NCBI GenBank assembly: GCA_003221085.1
Contig: QHUD01000198.1
Span: 1 to 18,900 of the forward strand
Length of the DNA stretch: 18,900 nt
Direction: 5' to 3'
DNA from: Gemmatimonadota bacterium
GTDB lineage: Bacteria; Gemmatimonadota; Gemmatimonadetes; Gemmatimonadales; GWC2-71-9
Shown: in pieces, positions 6,421-14,039 of the stretch
Position numbering within the stretch: the first letter of the stretch is position 1
Layout of the letters: every line of letters starts with the position of its first letter
Position numbers and translations under genes: made by a program
Notes under the pieces: model-generated
What the model was told of the DNA's origin: nothing
What the model saw: the letters and a program-made list of their open reading frames with translations, nothing else
Database searches by the model: none

Positions 6421-8856
6421 CCGGCTGCCGCTGTTCTCGTCCGCCGCCTCGTAGCCCGGCAGATAATAGGAGTAGTAGCGGTAGGCCCCGCCCGCCGGCA
6501 CGTCGTTCAAGATCGCCCCTAGCATCCGCACGGGCAGCCGTTGCAGCATCTCGAGCTTGGCCGCCGCGACATCGCGGTGGCTGTACCCGGTACGGAGCAC
6601 GAGTGCCAGAGTCCCGGTCAGGGTGCCGAGGATCAACGGATCCACGCCGGCCGCGAGCGGCGGGCTGTCGATCAAGATCACGTCGTAGCCCGACCGCATG
6701 CCGGTTACCAGTTCTGACATGGCAGGTGATCCGAGCAGCTCGGGGGCGTTGTACGCGCGCGTGCCGCAGGCGATCAGCGAGAGCGAGGGGTACGGCGTCG
6801 CCTGCACGACGGCATCGAGCGGGGTCTCGCCCCGCAGGAAGTCGCTCAGCCCCGGGCGTCGGCGGGCGCTCAGCCGGCGGTGCAGCACGCCGCGCCGGAT
6901 GTCGGCGTCGATCAGCAGCGTGCGGTGCCCGCCATCCGCGAACGTGTGCCCCAGGTTTGCCGCCAGGAACGACTTGCCGTCCCCCGCCCCGGGGCTCGTC
7001 ACCGTCACGAGGAGTGGCGCCCGTCCCCCGTGTGCGTACACGAGGTTCAGACACACGCCCCGAAGAGCCTCCACCACCTGGTTTACGTCCTCGGGCACAC
7101 GGGCACGGCCGTGCCGCCCCGCGTGAGGCAGCGTTCGCAAGTGCGGCACGGCGCCCAGGATCGCCAAGCCCATCTCGCGTGAGACCTGATCGGGGTAACG
7201 CACCCTGGGGTCCACACGATCGAGGAGGACAGCGCCGACAACGGCGAGCCCGAAGCTGCCGCAGAAGCCGAGCAGGATCAATCGCCCGCCCATCGCGCTC
7301 ACGGGCTCCCGCGACACGACCGCGGCGTCCAGAATGCGGACGTCGGGAATGGTGCTCGCCTCCGCCAGGCGCGCCTCCTCGTACCGCTCCTTGAGCATCG
7401 TGTAAAGGTTCTCGGACATCGTCTTGGTGCGACGCAGCCGCGCCTCCTCGATGGCGCGCGCGCGGATCTGCTGCAGGCTCCGCGAGTCGGCACCGAGCCG
7501 TCGGCCGAGCTCCGCCTCGCGGGCTGCGAGCTGATCGAGCAGCACGCGGGCCAGCGCCGGAATCGTCTGGCGCTCGAGCGTGCCGATCTCTCCCACCAAG
7601 CGCTGCACCGGCGGGTACTGGTCGGAGTAACGGTACCGTAAGGCACGCAGGTTGGCCCGCTTCGAGGTCAGCTCCGTGAGCGCGGCAGCGAGGTCGGGGT
7701 TCCCCTGGACGGACCCTACCACTGCGAGCGCATCGGCGGAGAGACCGGCGGAATCGCGAGCCTGCAGCAACCGCTGAAGCGCCTCGCGGTCCTGCTGGAT
7801 CCGTTCCCGATCAAACTGCATGGTGAAGAAGGTCCCAAACTTGGGATCCGCTTCGCCGACCTGACCCTGACTGCCGCCGCCAGCCCCGCCCGGCGCACCG
7901 AGCGCCACGGGGGCCGGCCGATCGGCCGGCAACGTGATTGTCCGCTCCCGGAATCGTTCCAGGGCCGCCTCGGCGCCCCGCAGCTTGTCCTCCGCGCTTT
8001 GCAGCTGCTCTCCCAGAATCTTCGTGAGCTCGGTCAACTTCTTCCGCTTGAGGTCCGCCGCCACCAGCACGTACCGGTCCGCCACCGCGTTGACCACGGC
8101 GGTGATGCGCGGCGCGTCAGGGCCCCGCAACTCAAGCCGGAGGAAGTTCCCTTGCGGATCTAGCTGCGCGCTCATTGAGTCCGCCAGCGACCGTGCGGCG
8201 TCCCGGAATGTCGCCAACCGGAATTCGATGGTGCGGTCGGCAGGCAGCGCCCCGGCAGCGGGAGCCCAGACGAACCCGAGCTTGATCCCGATGGAGTCAC
8301 CCACCGTCCCGCGCTCCACGACTTGGTTTTCGGGGGCCGTGGACAGTGTGTAGCTACGACGGTCAGAGTCCACCTTCAGACGATAGGTCCCTGGTCGGTA
8401 CTGTCCAGTCACCCGCAGACTCGCCAGGACGTCCTCGTCCGCCCGCGACTTCGGGCTCACGAACAACCGCTGATCGCGGACCACGGTATCGAGCACGACG
8501 TAGGACTTGAGGAGGTCCACCCAGGACTGGGGGTCGAGCAACTGGCCCTGCCGAATGGGCCCCCGGTCCTGAGCCTGGCCCCAGCGCTCACGCTCCGTTG
8601 CGTCGATCCAGATGGTGGCCTGCGCCCCATACTGGGGCCTGACAAAGCGCGCGAGCCCGAAGCCGGCCACCGTGCCGAGCACCGTCACGGCACAGATCAA
8701 CCACTTGAAGCGCATCACGGCGCTGTACACCCGCCGCCAATCGACCCCGCCTTCCGACTCGGGACCGCCCCACCCTGTGGTGGCAGGCGGCGCCGATGGC
8801 GGAACCATCACCGGTGGAGTCGAACCAGGTGGCAGGGGGAGGTGGCTCATGGTCAT
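6406..8856 (-). CDS. Wzc-like polysaccharide co-polymerase / BY-kinase
   Basis: This 816-residue inner-membrane protein controls chain length and export of surface polysaccharide and autophosphorylates on tyrosines. After a Pro-rich cytoplasmic N-terminus (1-38) comes TM1 (about 50-72) opening the Wzz domain, a long periplasmic region with coiled-coil stretches (about 265-310 and 430-500), and TM2 before DRVDPRVRYPDQVS. The cytoplasmic kinase has Walker A SPGAGDGKS (621-629), Walker A' LLIDAD (647-652) and Walker B ILIDSPP (727-733). The C-terminal tyrosine cluster is Y792, Y794, Y795, Y797, Y798 and Y802. Transporter and kinase are fused in one chain, as in proteobacterial Wzc. A Gly-rich insert (about 322-336) interrupts the periplasmic part. 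An in-frame ATG at 8850 is an alternative start; AGAGG lies about 10 nt before 8856. A candidate sigma-54 promoter lies upstream, and an NtrC-type activator is divergent. Confidence 0.93.
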   Translation of the reverse strand: MTMSHLPLPPGSTPPVMVPPSAPPATTGWGGPESEGGVDWRRVYSAVMRFKWLICAVTVLGTVAGFGLARFVRPQYGAQATIWIDATERERWGQAQDRGPIRQGQLLDPQSWVDLLKSYVVLDTVVRDQRLFVSPKSRADEDVLASLRVTGQYRPGTYRLKVDSDRRSYTLSTAPENQVVERGTVGDSIGIKLGFVWAPAAGALPADRTIEFRLATFRDAARSLADSMSAQLDPQGNFLRLELRGPDAPRITAVVNAVADRYVLVAADLKRKKLTELTKILGEQLQSAEDKLRGAEAALERFRERTITLPADRPAPVALGAPGGAGGGSQGQVGEADPKFGTFFTMQFDRERIQQDREALQRLLQARDSAGLSADALAVVGSVQGNPDLAAALTELTSKRANLRALRYRYSDQYPPVQRLVGEIGTLERQTIPALARVLLDQLAAREAELGRRLGADSRSLQQIRARAIEEARLRRTKTMSENLYTMLKERYEEARLAEASTIPDVRILDAAVVSREPVSAMGGRLILLGFCGSFGLAVVGAVLLDRVDPRVRYPDQVSREMGLAILGAVPHLRTLPHAGRHGRARVPEDVNQVVEALRGVCLNLVYAHGGRAPLLVTVTSPGAGDGKSFLAANLGHTFADGGHRTLLIDADIRRGVLHRRLSARRRPGLSDFLRGETPLDAVVQATPYPSLSLIACGTRAYNAPELLGSPAMSELVTGMRSGYDVILIDSPPLAAGVDPLILGTLTGTLALVLRTGYSHRDVAAAKLEMLQRLPVRMLGAILNDVPAGGAYRYYSYYLPGYEAADENSGSRRVPV

Positions 8857-8925
8857 GGAACGGATACCTCTTCGGGTGGCGCGCCGTGTGGCTTCGGAAA
8901 AGTGCGTTTCGTCGGCGAAGGAAGT

Positions 8926-8944
8926 GTGGCAAGTCCGATACCGT
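8926..8944 (-). promoter_or_regulatory. Candidate sigma-54 promoter for the Wzc-like kinase gene
   Basis: The minus strand reads CGGTATCGGACTTGCCAC, with GG (8942-8941), 10 nt, and GC (8930-8929), and TTGC at -12. The predicted start is near 8917, with a 61-nt leader to ATG 8856. The -24 part matches the consensus less well than the element at 962-978, but the two share GGnAT and CTTGCCAC in register. A GG-N10-GC with TTGC can occur by chance, so the support comes from the similarity and from the shared upstream 12-mer. Confidence 0.4.
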
Positions 8945-9015
8945 GCGCTACCGCAGACCGAGTGCGCGCATGCCGCAATTCAGTGCAATCGGAGGCCGGG
9001 GACGGATGCACCTTG

Positions 9016-9034
9016 GTGCGATTCGCACGGTGTC
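9016..9034. promoter_or_regulatory. Candidate enhancer site between the kinase and activator genes
   Basis: A perfect inverted repeat GTGCGA-T-TCGCAC (9016-9028) overlaps GCACC-TT-GGTGC (9009-9020) on one side and, on the other, the 12-mer GACACCGTGCGA on the minus strand (9034-9023), which also occurs at 1030-1041. The 12-mer is 106-117 nt upstream of the predicted sigma-54 start at 8917. Dyad symmetry and distance fit an NtrC-family binding site; the neighbouring activator gene at 9161 is the obvious candidate to bind it, perhaps also autoregulating. Confidence 0.4.
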
Positions 9035-9160
9035 GCCCAGCTTGCGCGCGGGCGGATGTTGCTCATTCCGTGCGGCAAACCGGGTGACGATGCGGGGTCG
9101 CGACAATGTGGCCCGAACCGTGCGTAGGAGGCGCGTTGACCGTTATCTCAAGGACGAGCG

Positions 9161-10777
9161 ATGTCCATGCCGATGACACAGCACGGTGTCCAGCCCAGCG
9201 ACGCACGTGAGCCTGCCGCGCTGCTGGCCATCGGGCCCGAAGCGAAGGCCCGCGTGCGGATTCTCGTGGTGGACGACGAGCACACGCTGCGCGAAAGCTG
9301 CGCCGCCGTGCTCCGGCACGAAGGGTACGACGTCACCGTTTCCAGCAGGGGCCAGGACGCCCTCGACCTGCTCAAGCGGCGCGCCTTCGACGTCGTGCTC
9401 GTGGACCTCTACATGTCGCAGGTCGACGGGCTCGCGCTGCTGCGAGCCGCGCTCGGGACCAATCACGACACGATCGTCATCGTGATGACGGGAAATCCCA
9501 GCGTCGAATCGAGCGTCGAGGCGTTGCGGCAGGGGGCCTTCGATTATCTCCCCAAGCCGTTTTCCGCCTCTCACCTACAGGTCCTGATCGGGCGCGCGGT
9601 CCACACGCTGCTGGTGGCGCGGGAAACGCGCGAGCAGCAGGACACGCTCGACCGGGCGCAGGTGCAAACGGACAAGCTCACGCTGCTCGGCACCGCGCCC
9701 GCTTTTCGTCGAGCGATTGAGCTCGCCCGGAAGGTCGCCCCGACCGATGCATCGGTGTTCATCACGGGTGAGAGCGGCAGCGGCAAGGAGATGATCGCGC
9801 AATTCATTCACCACCACAGCCGTCGCTCCAGCCGTCCCTTCGTAGCCGTGAACTGCGCGGCGTTGCCCGAGGGCCTGCTCGAGTCCGAGATGTTCGGCCA
9901 CCGCAAGGGCGCCTTCACCGGCGCCGTGCGTGACAAACCCGGGTTGCTCGAGGCTGCGCACGGTGGCACGCTGTTTCTCGACGAGCTGGTCGAAATGCCA
10001 AAATCGATCCAGGCGAAGCTCCTGCGCGTCATCCAGGACGGCGTGGTGCGTCGTGTAGGAAGCGAAACGACCGACGCGGTCGTGAACGTGCGCTTCATCG
10101 CCGCCACCAACGGCGACCCCGAAGCCGCCGTCAAGGCCGGTGAAATGCGGGAGGATCTGTATTACCGCCTGCGTGTCGTGCCGATCAACGTGCCGGCGCT
10201 GCGCGAACGGCCCGAGGACATCCCTCTGCTGGCGGACTACTTCCTGTCCACTTACTGGGTCCGCCATCGCCGGAAGGGCGCGCCGTTCCCCCGGTTGACC
10301 GACGCGGCGCTCCGCGCCCTGTGCGGCTACAACTGGCGCGGCAACGTCCGCGAGCTGCAGAACGTGATCGAGCACGTGGCAGTCGTGGTGGAACCGAGCG
10401 CCGAGATCCGGCCCGAAGACCTGCATCTCACGGGAGACCCCGGGGCGCCGGACACGAGCGCGAATCCCGCGTCGTTGATCTCGACCCTGCTGGAAGAGAG
10501 CTATCACGCCGCCCGCGACCGCGTAATCGCGCAGTTCGAGCGGCAGTACCTGACCTGGCTCGTGAACAGGGCCAGCGGCAACATGTCGAAAGCCGCCCGC
10601 ATCGCGGGCGTGGACCGGACCACCCTGTACCGGCTGATGGAGCGCCACGGACTGCAGCGCAGCCCGACGGCGGGATGGGTGGTCGAGCGTGAGCCCGGGC
10701 CGGGGGCGGTGGCGGGCGTGATGGACGACCTGCCGGTCGAGGCGAGTGCAGCCGAATCGGGTGGGCAGGCCGCGTGA
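9161..10777 (+). CDS. NtrC-family sigma-54-dependent response regulator
   Basis: This 538-residue cytoplasmic activator starts at ATG 9161 with AAGGA (9150-9154) 6 nt upstream. Receiver domain (31-150): acidic pair D38/D39, phospho-acceptor D82, T110 and K132 are all present, so it should be phosphorylatable. Linker 150-172. AAA+ domain (174-408): Walker A GESGSGKE (203-210), the sigma-54-contacting GAFTGA loop (250-255) and Walker B LFLDE (271-275), followed by REDLYYRLRVV and the NWRGNVRELQN sensor region. A Fis-type helix-turn-helix (about 472-496, NMSKAARIAGVDRTTLYRLM) is followed by an unusual Gly/Pro/Ala-rich tail of about 40 residues. A histidine kinase gene follows 20 nt later. Such regulators often drive EPS genes; likely targets here are the -24/-12 elements at 962-978 and 8926-8944. 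Confidence 0.95.
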   Translation: MSMPMTQHGVQPSDAREPAALLAIGPEAKARVRILVVDDEHTLRESCAAVLRHEGYDVTVSSRGQDALDLLKRRAFDVVLVDLYMSQVDGLALLRAALGTNHDTIVIVMTGNPSVESSVEALRQGAFDYLPKPFSASHLQVLIGRAVHTLLVARETREQQDTLDRAQVQTDKLTLLGTAPAFRRAIELARKVAPTDASVFITGESGSGKEMIAQFIHHHSRRSSRPFVAVNCAALPEGLLESEMFGHRKGAFTGAVRDKPGLLEAAHGGTLFLDELVEMPKSIQAKLLRVIQDGVVRRVGSETTDAVVNVRFIAATNGDPEAAVKAGEMREDLYYRLRVVPINVPALRERPEDIPLLADYFLSTYWVRHRRKGAPFPRLTDAALRALCGYNWRGNVRELQNVIEHVAVVVEPSAEIRPEDLHLTGDPGAPDTSANPASLISTLLEESYHAARDRVIAQFERQYLTWLVNRASGNMSKAARIAGVDRTTLYRLMERHGLQRSPTAGWVVEREPGPGAVAGVMDDLPVEASAAESGGQAA

Positions 10778-10797
10778 TACGCGGAGGAGTAATGGAG

Positions 10798-11610
10798 ATG
10801 CGGTCGAACACCGCTGAACAGCTCGACTGGCCGGTCGTCACGACGGTTCCGAGGCCCGCGCCCGAGACGGAGCTGGCCTTGGAGCAGCCAGATCTCACCG
10901 CCACCCTGGCCGGTCCGAACGGGCTCGACCTCGTCGTGGAGCTCGCGCATGACCTCCGCTCGCCCCTCACCTCCATTCTGTTCCTGGCGGAAGCGCTGCA
11001 GCAGGGCCAGAGCGGTTCCGTGACCCCGGAACAGAGTCGCCAGCTCGGCCTGATCTATAGCGCCGCGCTGTGTCTGTGCGCGACAGCGAGCGACGTGCTC
11101 GAGCTCACGCGTGGCGGCAACCGGTTGCTGGACCGCGCGCCCGCACCGTTCTCGGTGGCCGAGACGTTCGCGTCGGTGCGCAGCATGATCCAGCCGATCG
11201 CCGAAGAAAAGAGTCTGGCGCTACGTCTCGTTCATCCCGTGCCGGAACGGCGCGTGGGGCACGCTCGGGCGCTGTCGCGCGTGCTCCTCAATCTCGCCAC
11301 GAATGCCGTGAAGTTCACCGACACGGGCTACGTGGAGCTAACAGCGCGACCGATCGACTCCCACCGGCTCGAGTTCTCCGTTCGAGACACTGGCGCCGGA
11401 ATCGACCCCCTCCTGCTGCACGTGCCGCAGCAGCCGGTGCGGGCCGCGGCGAGCGGACGCCATCAATTTTCCAGCTCCGGGCTGGGACTCTCCATCTGTC
11501 GCAAGCTCGTGAAGGCTATGGGCACCGAGCTTCAGGTGGAAACCCGCCCCAACTGGGGAACCCGGTTCTACTTCGAGGTCGACTGTCCGCCGGCTACCTC
11601 GGCTACGTGA
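10798..11610 (+). CDS. Soluble sensor histidine kinase
   Basis: The 270-residue kinase starts at ATG 10798, 8 nt after AGGAG (10785-10789). An in-frame ATG at 10792 and a GTG at 10774 that overlaps the upstream stop codon are alternatives. It has no signal peptide or membrane segment. The DHp helix carries the phospho-accepting His51 in VELAHDLRSPLTSI. The ATPase domain has the N box LLNLATNAVKFT (about 163-174), G1 VRDTGAGI (about 195-202) and G2 SGLGLSICRKL (about 227-237), and it ends in the usual NWGTRFYFEV. The N-terminal 40 residues contain no recognised sensor domain, so the signal must come from a partner. It is adjacent to, and on the same strand as, the sigma-54 response regulator, its likely partner. 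It converges on the next gene with only 12 nt between the stops. Confidence 0.9.
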   Translation: MRSNTAEQLDWPVVTTVPRPAPETELALEQPDLTATLAGPNGLDLVVELAHDLRSPLTSILFLAEALQQGQSGSVTPEQSRQLGLIYSAALCLCATASDVLELTRGGNRLLDRAPAPFSVAETFASVRSMIQPIAEEKSLALRLVHPVPERRVGHARALSRVLLNLATNAVKFTDTGYVELTARPIDSHRLEFSVRDTGAGIDPLLLHVPQQPVRAAASGRHQFSSSGLGLSICRKLVKAMGTELQVETRPNWGTRFYFEVDCPPATSAT

Positions 11611-11622
11611 CCGAGGCCTCCC

Positions 11623-12903
11623 CTACGCGGCGCCCGCAGCCGTCAGAGGGCTGACCCCCGCGCGACGACGCTCATCGCGGATCAGCGAGTCCGCGAAACC
11701 TGCGGTCGCCGCGCTCGACACCTGATAGGCGTCGCACTCCGCGCCGACGGGGAATGATGCTTTGAGACCCCCTCGCACACCGGGGTCCTGAGTAGCACGG
11801 TTCTGCGTGGACTTGAGGAAGCGCAGGACGACGTCTACCGGATCGAGCCACTGACGCTCCCGGGTAAGCTCGTACAGGCGCAGCCAGACGTTCGCCATCT
11901 GCGCGGCGCCGACCAGCGAGTCCCAAGACGCGGCAGGGCGCCATCCGATGGCAAATCGTCCCGGGAGCCGGCCCCCCGGATCGACGGCGCACGCCACGCG
12001 CTCGGCTGCGGACGCCGCTCGGGCGATCAACCGCTCGTCGCGGAGCACGGCACCGCCCTCCAGCAACCCGGCAATCGCGGCCGCGACGGTGTGCAGCAGC
12101 GGGCGGACCGGATCGGTGAAACAGCAGTCGGGCATCCAGCCATCGTCATGCTGCCGCCGCGCCACCGCCCGGAGGGCTCGCGCCGCGGCTGCGCGGAATT
12201 CGGGCGCGCCGAGACGGCGTCCCGCCTCCGCCAGCGCCCACGCCGTGCGGGCGTTGTACAGCGCGGCGTGCCGGCGCGCCTCAGCCGACCCGCCCTCCCC
12301 CGGACGCCATACGCCGTCCTCACCGAGAGTGGCGAGGAGGAAGCACGCAGCCCGACGCGCAGCGCCAGCGAAGACGCCCGCACCGGTCTCCTGGAAGGCC
12401 GCGAGCCAGGCCAGCAGTACGCGCCCCGTGTTGAAGACGGCGGGCACCGCCCGATCCCCCTGGACACCCCCTCGCACGGCACCCGACGGGAGTTGCAGCT
12501 CGAGCTCCCAGCGCGCCGCGCGCTCCGCGCGCTCCGCGAGTCCCCGATGCCGCACCTGCCGGGCCGCACCATACAGCAGTGGAATGATGTCTCCCGTCGC
12601 CCCGGGGTCGGCGGGCTGCCACGCGCGGGACGCGAACAGCGGATTCCACCCGAGGCTGTACCCGCGTGCGATCCCTCCCTCGCTGGTCGCGTCTTGCGCG
12701 TGCCCTAGCCAGTCGAGCGCGGCGACGATATGCGGCCGGTGATCGGGATCGACGGCGTGGCCCGCCCGCTCACGCCACGACTCTTCGAAGGCGGTAGCGT
12801 TCAGGACCGGGTGCGCGCGCACGCGACGCAGGCGGGCCACCACGGCGCGCGCGACGCGGCGAAGAGGGACAGAACGCGGCGCCGACTCGGCGTTGGAGTA
12901 CAT
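11623..12903 (-). CDS. Six-hairpin (alpha/alpha toroid) protein, possible polysaccharide-modifying enzyme
   Basis: This 426-residue protein has no signal peptide. It is rich in Ala/Arg helices with regularly recurring aromatic and Gly-rich turns: RGYSLGWNPLFASRAW (about 79-94), ATGDIIPLLYGAARQ (about 101-115), RRQHDDGWMPDCCF (about 252-265), HTVAAAIAGLLEGG, and near the end GGLKASFPVGAECDAYQVSSAATAGF. This is the layout of (alpha/alpha)6 barrels seen in six-hairpin glycosidases and in uncharacterised proteins of EPS loci. Acidic residues in GDI, DDGW and ECDAY could be catalytic, but I cannot assign a reaction. Starting at ATG 12903, the AAGGA is only about 2 nt away, a poor spacing. The absence of a signal peptide argues against acting on exported polymer unless it is exported by another route. 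The gene stands alone between convergent and divergent neighbours. Confidence 0.7.
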   Translation of the reverse strand: MYSNAESAPRSVPLRRVARAVVARLRRVRAHPVLNATAFEESWRERAGHAVDPDHRPHIVAALDWLGHAQDATSEGGIARGYSLGWNPLFASRAWQPADPGATGDIIPLLYGAARQVRHRGLAERAERAARWELELQLPSGAVRGGVQGDRAVPAVFNTGRVLLAWLAAFQETGAGVFAGAARRAACFLLATLGEDGVWRPGEGGSAEARRHAALYNARTAWALAEAGRRLGAPEFRAAAARALRAVARRQHDDGWMPDCCFTDPVRPLLHTVAAAIAGLLEGGAVLRDERLIARAASAAERVACAVDPGGRLPGRFAIGWRPAASWDSLVGAAQMANVWLRLYELTRERQWLDPVDVVLRFLKSTQNRATQDPGVRGGLKASFPVGAECDAYQVSSAATAGFADSLIRDERRRAGVSPLTAAGAA

Positions 12904-12933
12904 GATCCTTTAAGTGCAGGCGACGCAGTCAGA

Positions 12934-12951
12934 GGGACAAGTTCTGTGCCC
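12934..12951 (-). promoter_or_regulatory. Weak sigma-54-like element before the six-hairpin gene
   Basis: The minus strand reads GGGCACAGAACTTGTCCC: GG (12950-12949), 10 nt, then GT (12938-12937) instead of GC. GGCAC and TTG match the consensus, but the -12 dinucleotide does not. The predicted start is near 12925, with a 22-nt leader. The 12-mer site found near the other two candidates is absent. Confidence 0.2.
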
Positions 12952-13022
12952 GGTGATGGAAAGCCAGCCGGGCTGCACCCCCTGTTGCGTCCACGCGATA
13001 TGGAGCGAAAGCGAGAACGGGA

Positions 13023-13048
13023 TTTCGAAAAGAATCGAAGTTTCGAAA
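13023..13048. repeat. Paired TTTCGAAA palindromes in an AT-rich island
   Basis: The 8-bp palindrome TTTCGAAA occurs at 13023-13030 and 13041-13048, 18 bp centre to centre, with a related AATCGAAG between. In DNA this GC-rich, two copies so close together are unlikely by chance. They could be a double operator or form an 8-bp stem with a 10-nt loop. They lie about 200 bp before the transferase ATG and about 120 bp upstream of the six-hairpin gene. Confidence 0.4.
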
Positions 13049-13247
13049 GGGATTGATGTAGAGGAATATCGTGGATTTAAGCCGCGTTACGCCGACGTCG
13101 CGACCACTCCACACTCGGGGCACCAGCGCAATAGGCAGCGCCACGAAACGCAGCCGCGTCGGCTGCGAACCGGTGCACGTCGAAGCATACTCGCGCTCGC
13201 GGCATCGGGCCTCGGCGCGCGCACGGACTTTGCCATGCCTCCGGGCC

Positions 13248-13973
13248 ATGACGACGACGCTTTCTCCGTACCGACGGGCACGCCCCAACCGAACCATTGT
13301 CTCGCTCCTTCACGTGCCGCTCCATGCCGTGGATCGAGAGCGGTCGGCCCGGCGGGTCGTCAACATCGTGGTCGCGGCGGTCGGCATCGTCCTTACCTCT
13401 CCGCTGATGCTGCTGATCGCGGTAGTGATCAAGCTGACGTCGCGGGGACCCGTGTTCTACAAGCAAGCCCGGGTCGGGCTAGACCGCCGCGCCCTGACGG
13501 GCGCCGGCGGGAACACGCGGCGGAGCATGGACGTGGGCGGCGTGCCCTTTACGATGTTCAAGTTCCGCACGATGCGCCCGGCAAATGGGAATGGTAAGCA
13601 GGTATGGGCGCAGGCGGACGACGATCGCGTGACACCGATCGGCCGACTGCTGCGCACGTTCCGACTCGACGAGCTCCCGCAGCTGTTCAACGTGCTGAAG
13701 GGCGATATGAACATCGTCGGGCCGCGACCGGAACAACCCGACATCTTCGTCTACCTGCGCGAGCAGATCGAAAGCTATCCCCGACGCCAGCGGGTGCGAC
13801 CCGGCATCACCGGCTGGGCCCAGGTCAACCAGGGGTACGACACCTCGGTGGACGACGTGCGCCGCAAAGTCGCCTATGATCTCGAGTACATTCGCCGGCA
13901 GTCGACCCTCGAAGATCTCAAGATCATGCTCCGCACCGTCCCCGTGATGCTGTTGCGTCGCGGCAGCCGATAA
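13248..13973 (+). CDS. Undecaprenyl-phosphate phosphosugar transferase (initiating bacterial sugar transferase)
   Basis: The 241-residue protein moves the first phosphosugar from a UDP-sugar to undecaprenyl phosphate at the inner membrane, starting EPS repeat-unit assembly. It has one hydrophobic N-terminal segment (about 36-60), probably a re-entrant helix, then the catalytic domain: RGPVFYKQARVG (66-77), FKFRTMR (104-110), DDDRVTPIGRLLRTFRLDEL with the catalytic Asp141-Glu142 pair, NVLKGDMNIVGPRPE (148-162) and RPGITGWAQVNQGYD (184-198). It is the short form without the extra membrane domain of WbaP. A Gly/Arg-rich insert (about 80-100) is unusual. ATG 13248 has no clear Shine-Dalgarno. The frame continues up to GTG 13071, which has one, giving 300 residues, but the extra 59 residues look unstructured. 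Sugar specificity cannot be read from the sequence. Confidence 0.9.
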   Translation: MTTTLSPYRRARPNRTIVSLLHVPLHAVDRERSARRVVNIVVAAVGIVLTSPLMLLIAVVIKLTSRGPVFYKQARVGLDRRALTGAGGNTRRSMDVGGVPFTMFKFRTMRPANGNGKQVWAQADDDRVTPIGRLLRTFRLDELPQLFNVLKGDMNIVGPRPEQPDIFVYLREQIESYPRRQRVRPGITGWAQVNQGYDTSVDDVRRKVAYDLEYIRRQSTLEDLKIMLRTVPVMLLRRGSR

Positions 13974-13999
13974 CTCTCCCACCCTACGACGACGTCGTG

Positions 14000-14039
14000 G
14001 CTCCGGCTCACGCGCGCGTCGCGCGCGCCGAGTCGGAGC
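14000..14039. terminator. Large GC hairpin at the convergent transferase/deacetylase junction
   Basis: GCTCCGGCTC (14000-14009) pairs with GAGTCGGAGC (14030-14039) with a single G-T wobble. Inside it CGCGCGC (14011-14017) pairs with GCGCGCG (14021-14027) around a 3-nt loop. The structure spans the deacetylase stop codon (14010-14008) and its last ten codons and lies 26 nt after the transferase stop. No T-run follows on either strand, so it is at most a factor-assisted terminator or an mRNA 3'-end stabiliser. Confidence 0.4.

Larger units (their letters stand above)
12904..13247. other. Divergent intergenic region upstream of the six-hairpin and phosphosugar transferase genes
   Basis: These 344 bases contain a GC-rich structured stretch (12914-12991) and then an unusually AT-rich island (about 13000-13080) with two copies of TTTCGAAA. 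The transferase reading frame is open back to a GTG at 13071 that has GAGGA (13061-13065) 5 nt upstream, so part of this region may code for an N-terminal extension. A weak sigma-54-like element faces the six-hairpin gene. No RNA gene was recognised. Confidence 0.5.

Noticed and set aside
9011..9028. TTGGTGCGATTCGCA as a -24/-12 element for the activator gene
   Set aside because: There is no GC at the required 10-nt spacing; the symmetry fits a protein-binding dyad better.
12948..12973. GGTGATGG segment as a fluoride (crcB) riboswitch
   Set aside because: The GGnGATGG...CC pattern is partly present, but the downstream second TGATG and CTNCT elements are missing and the neighbouring genes have no link to fluoride.
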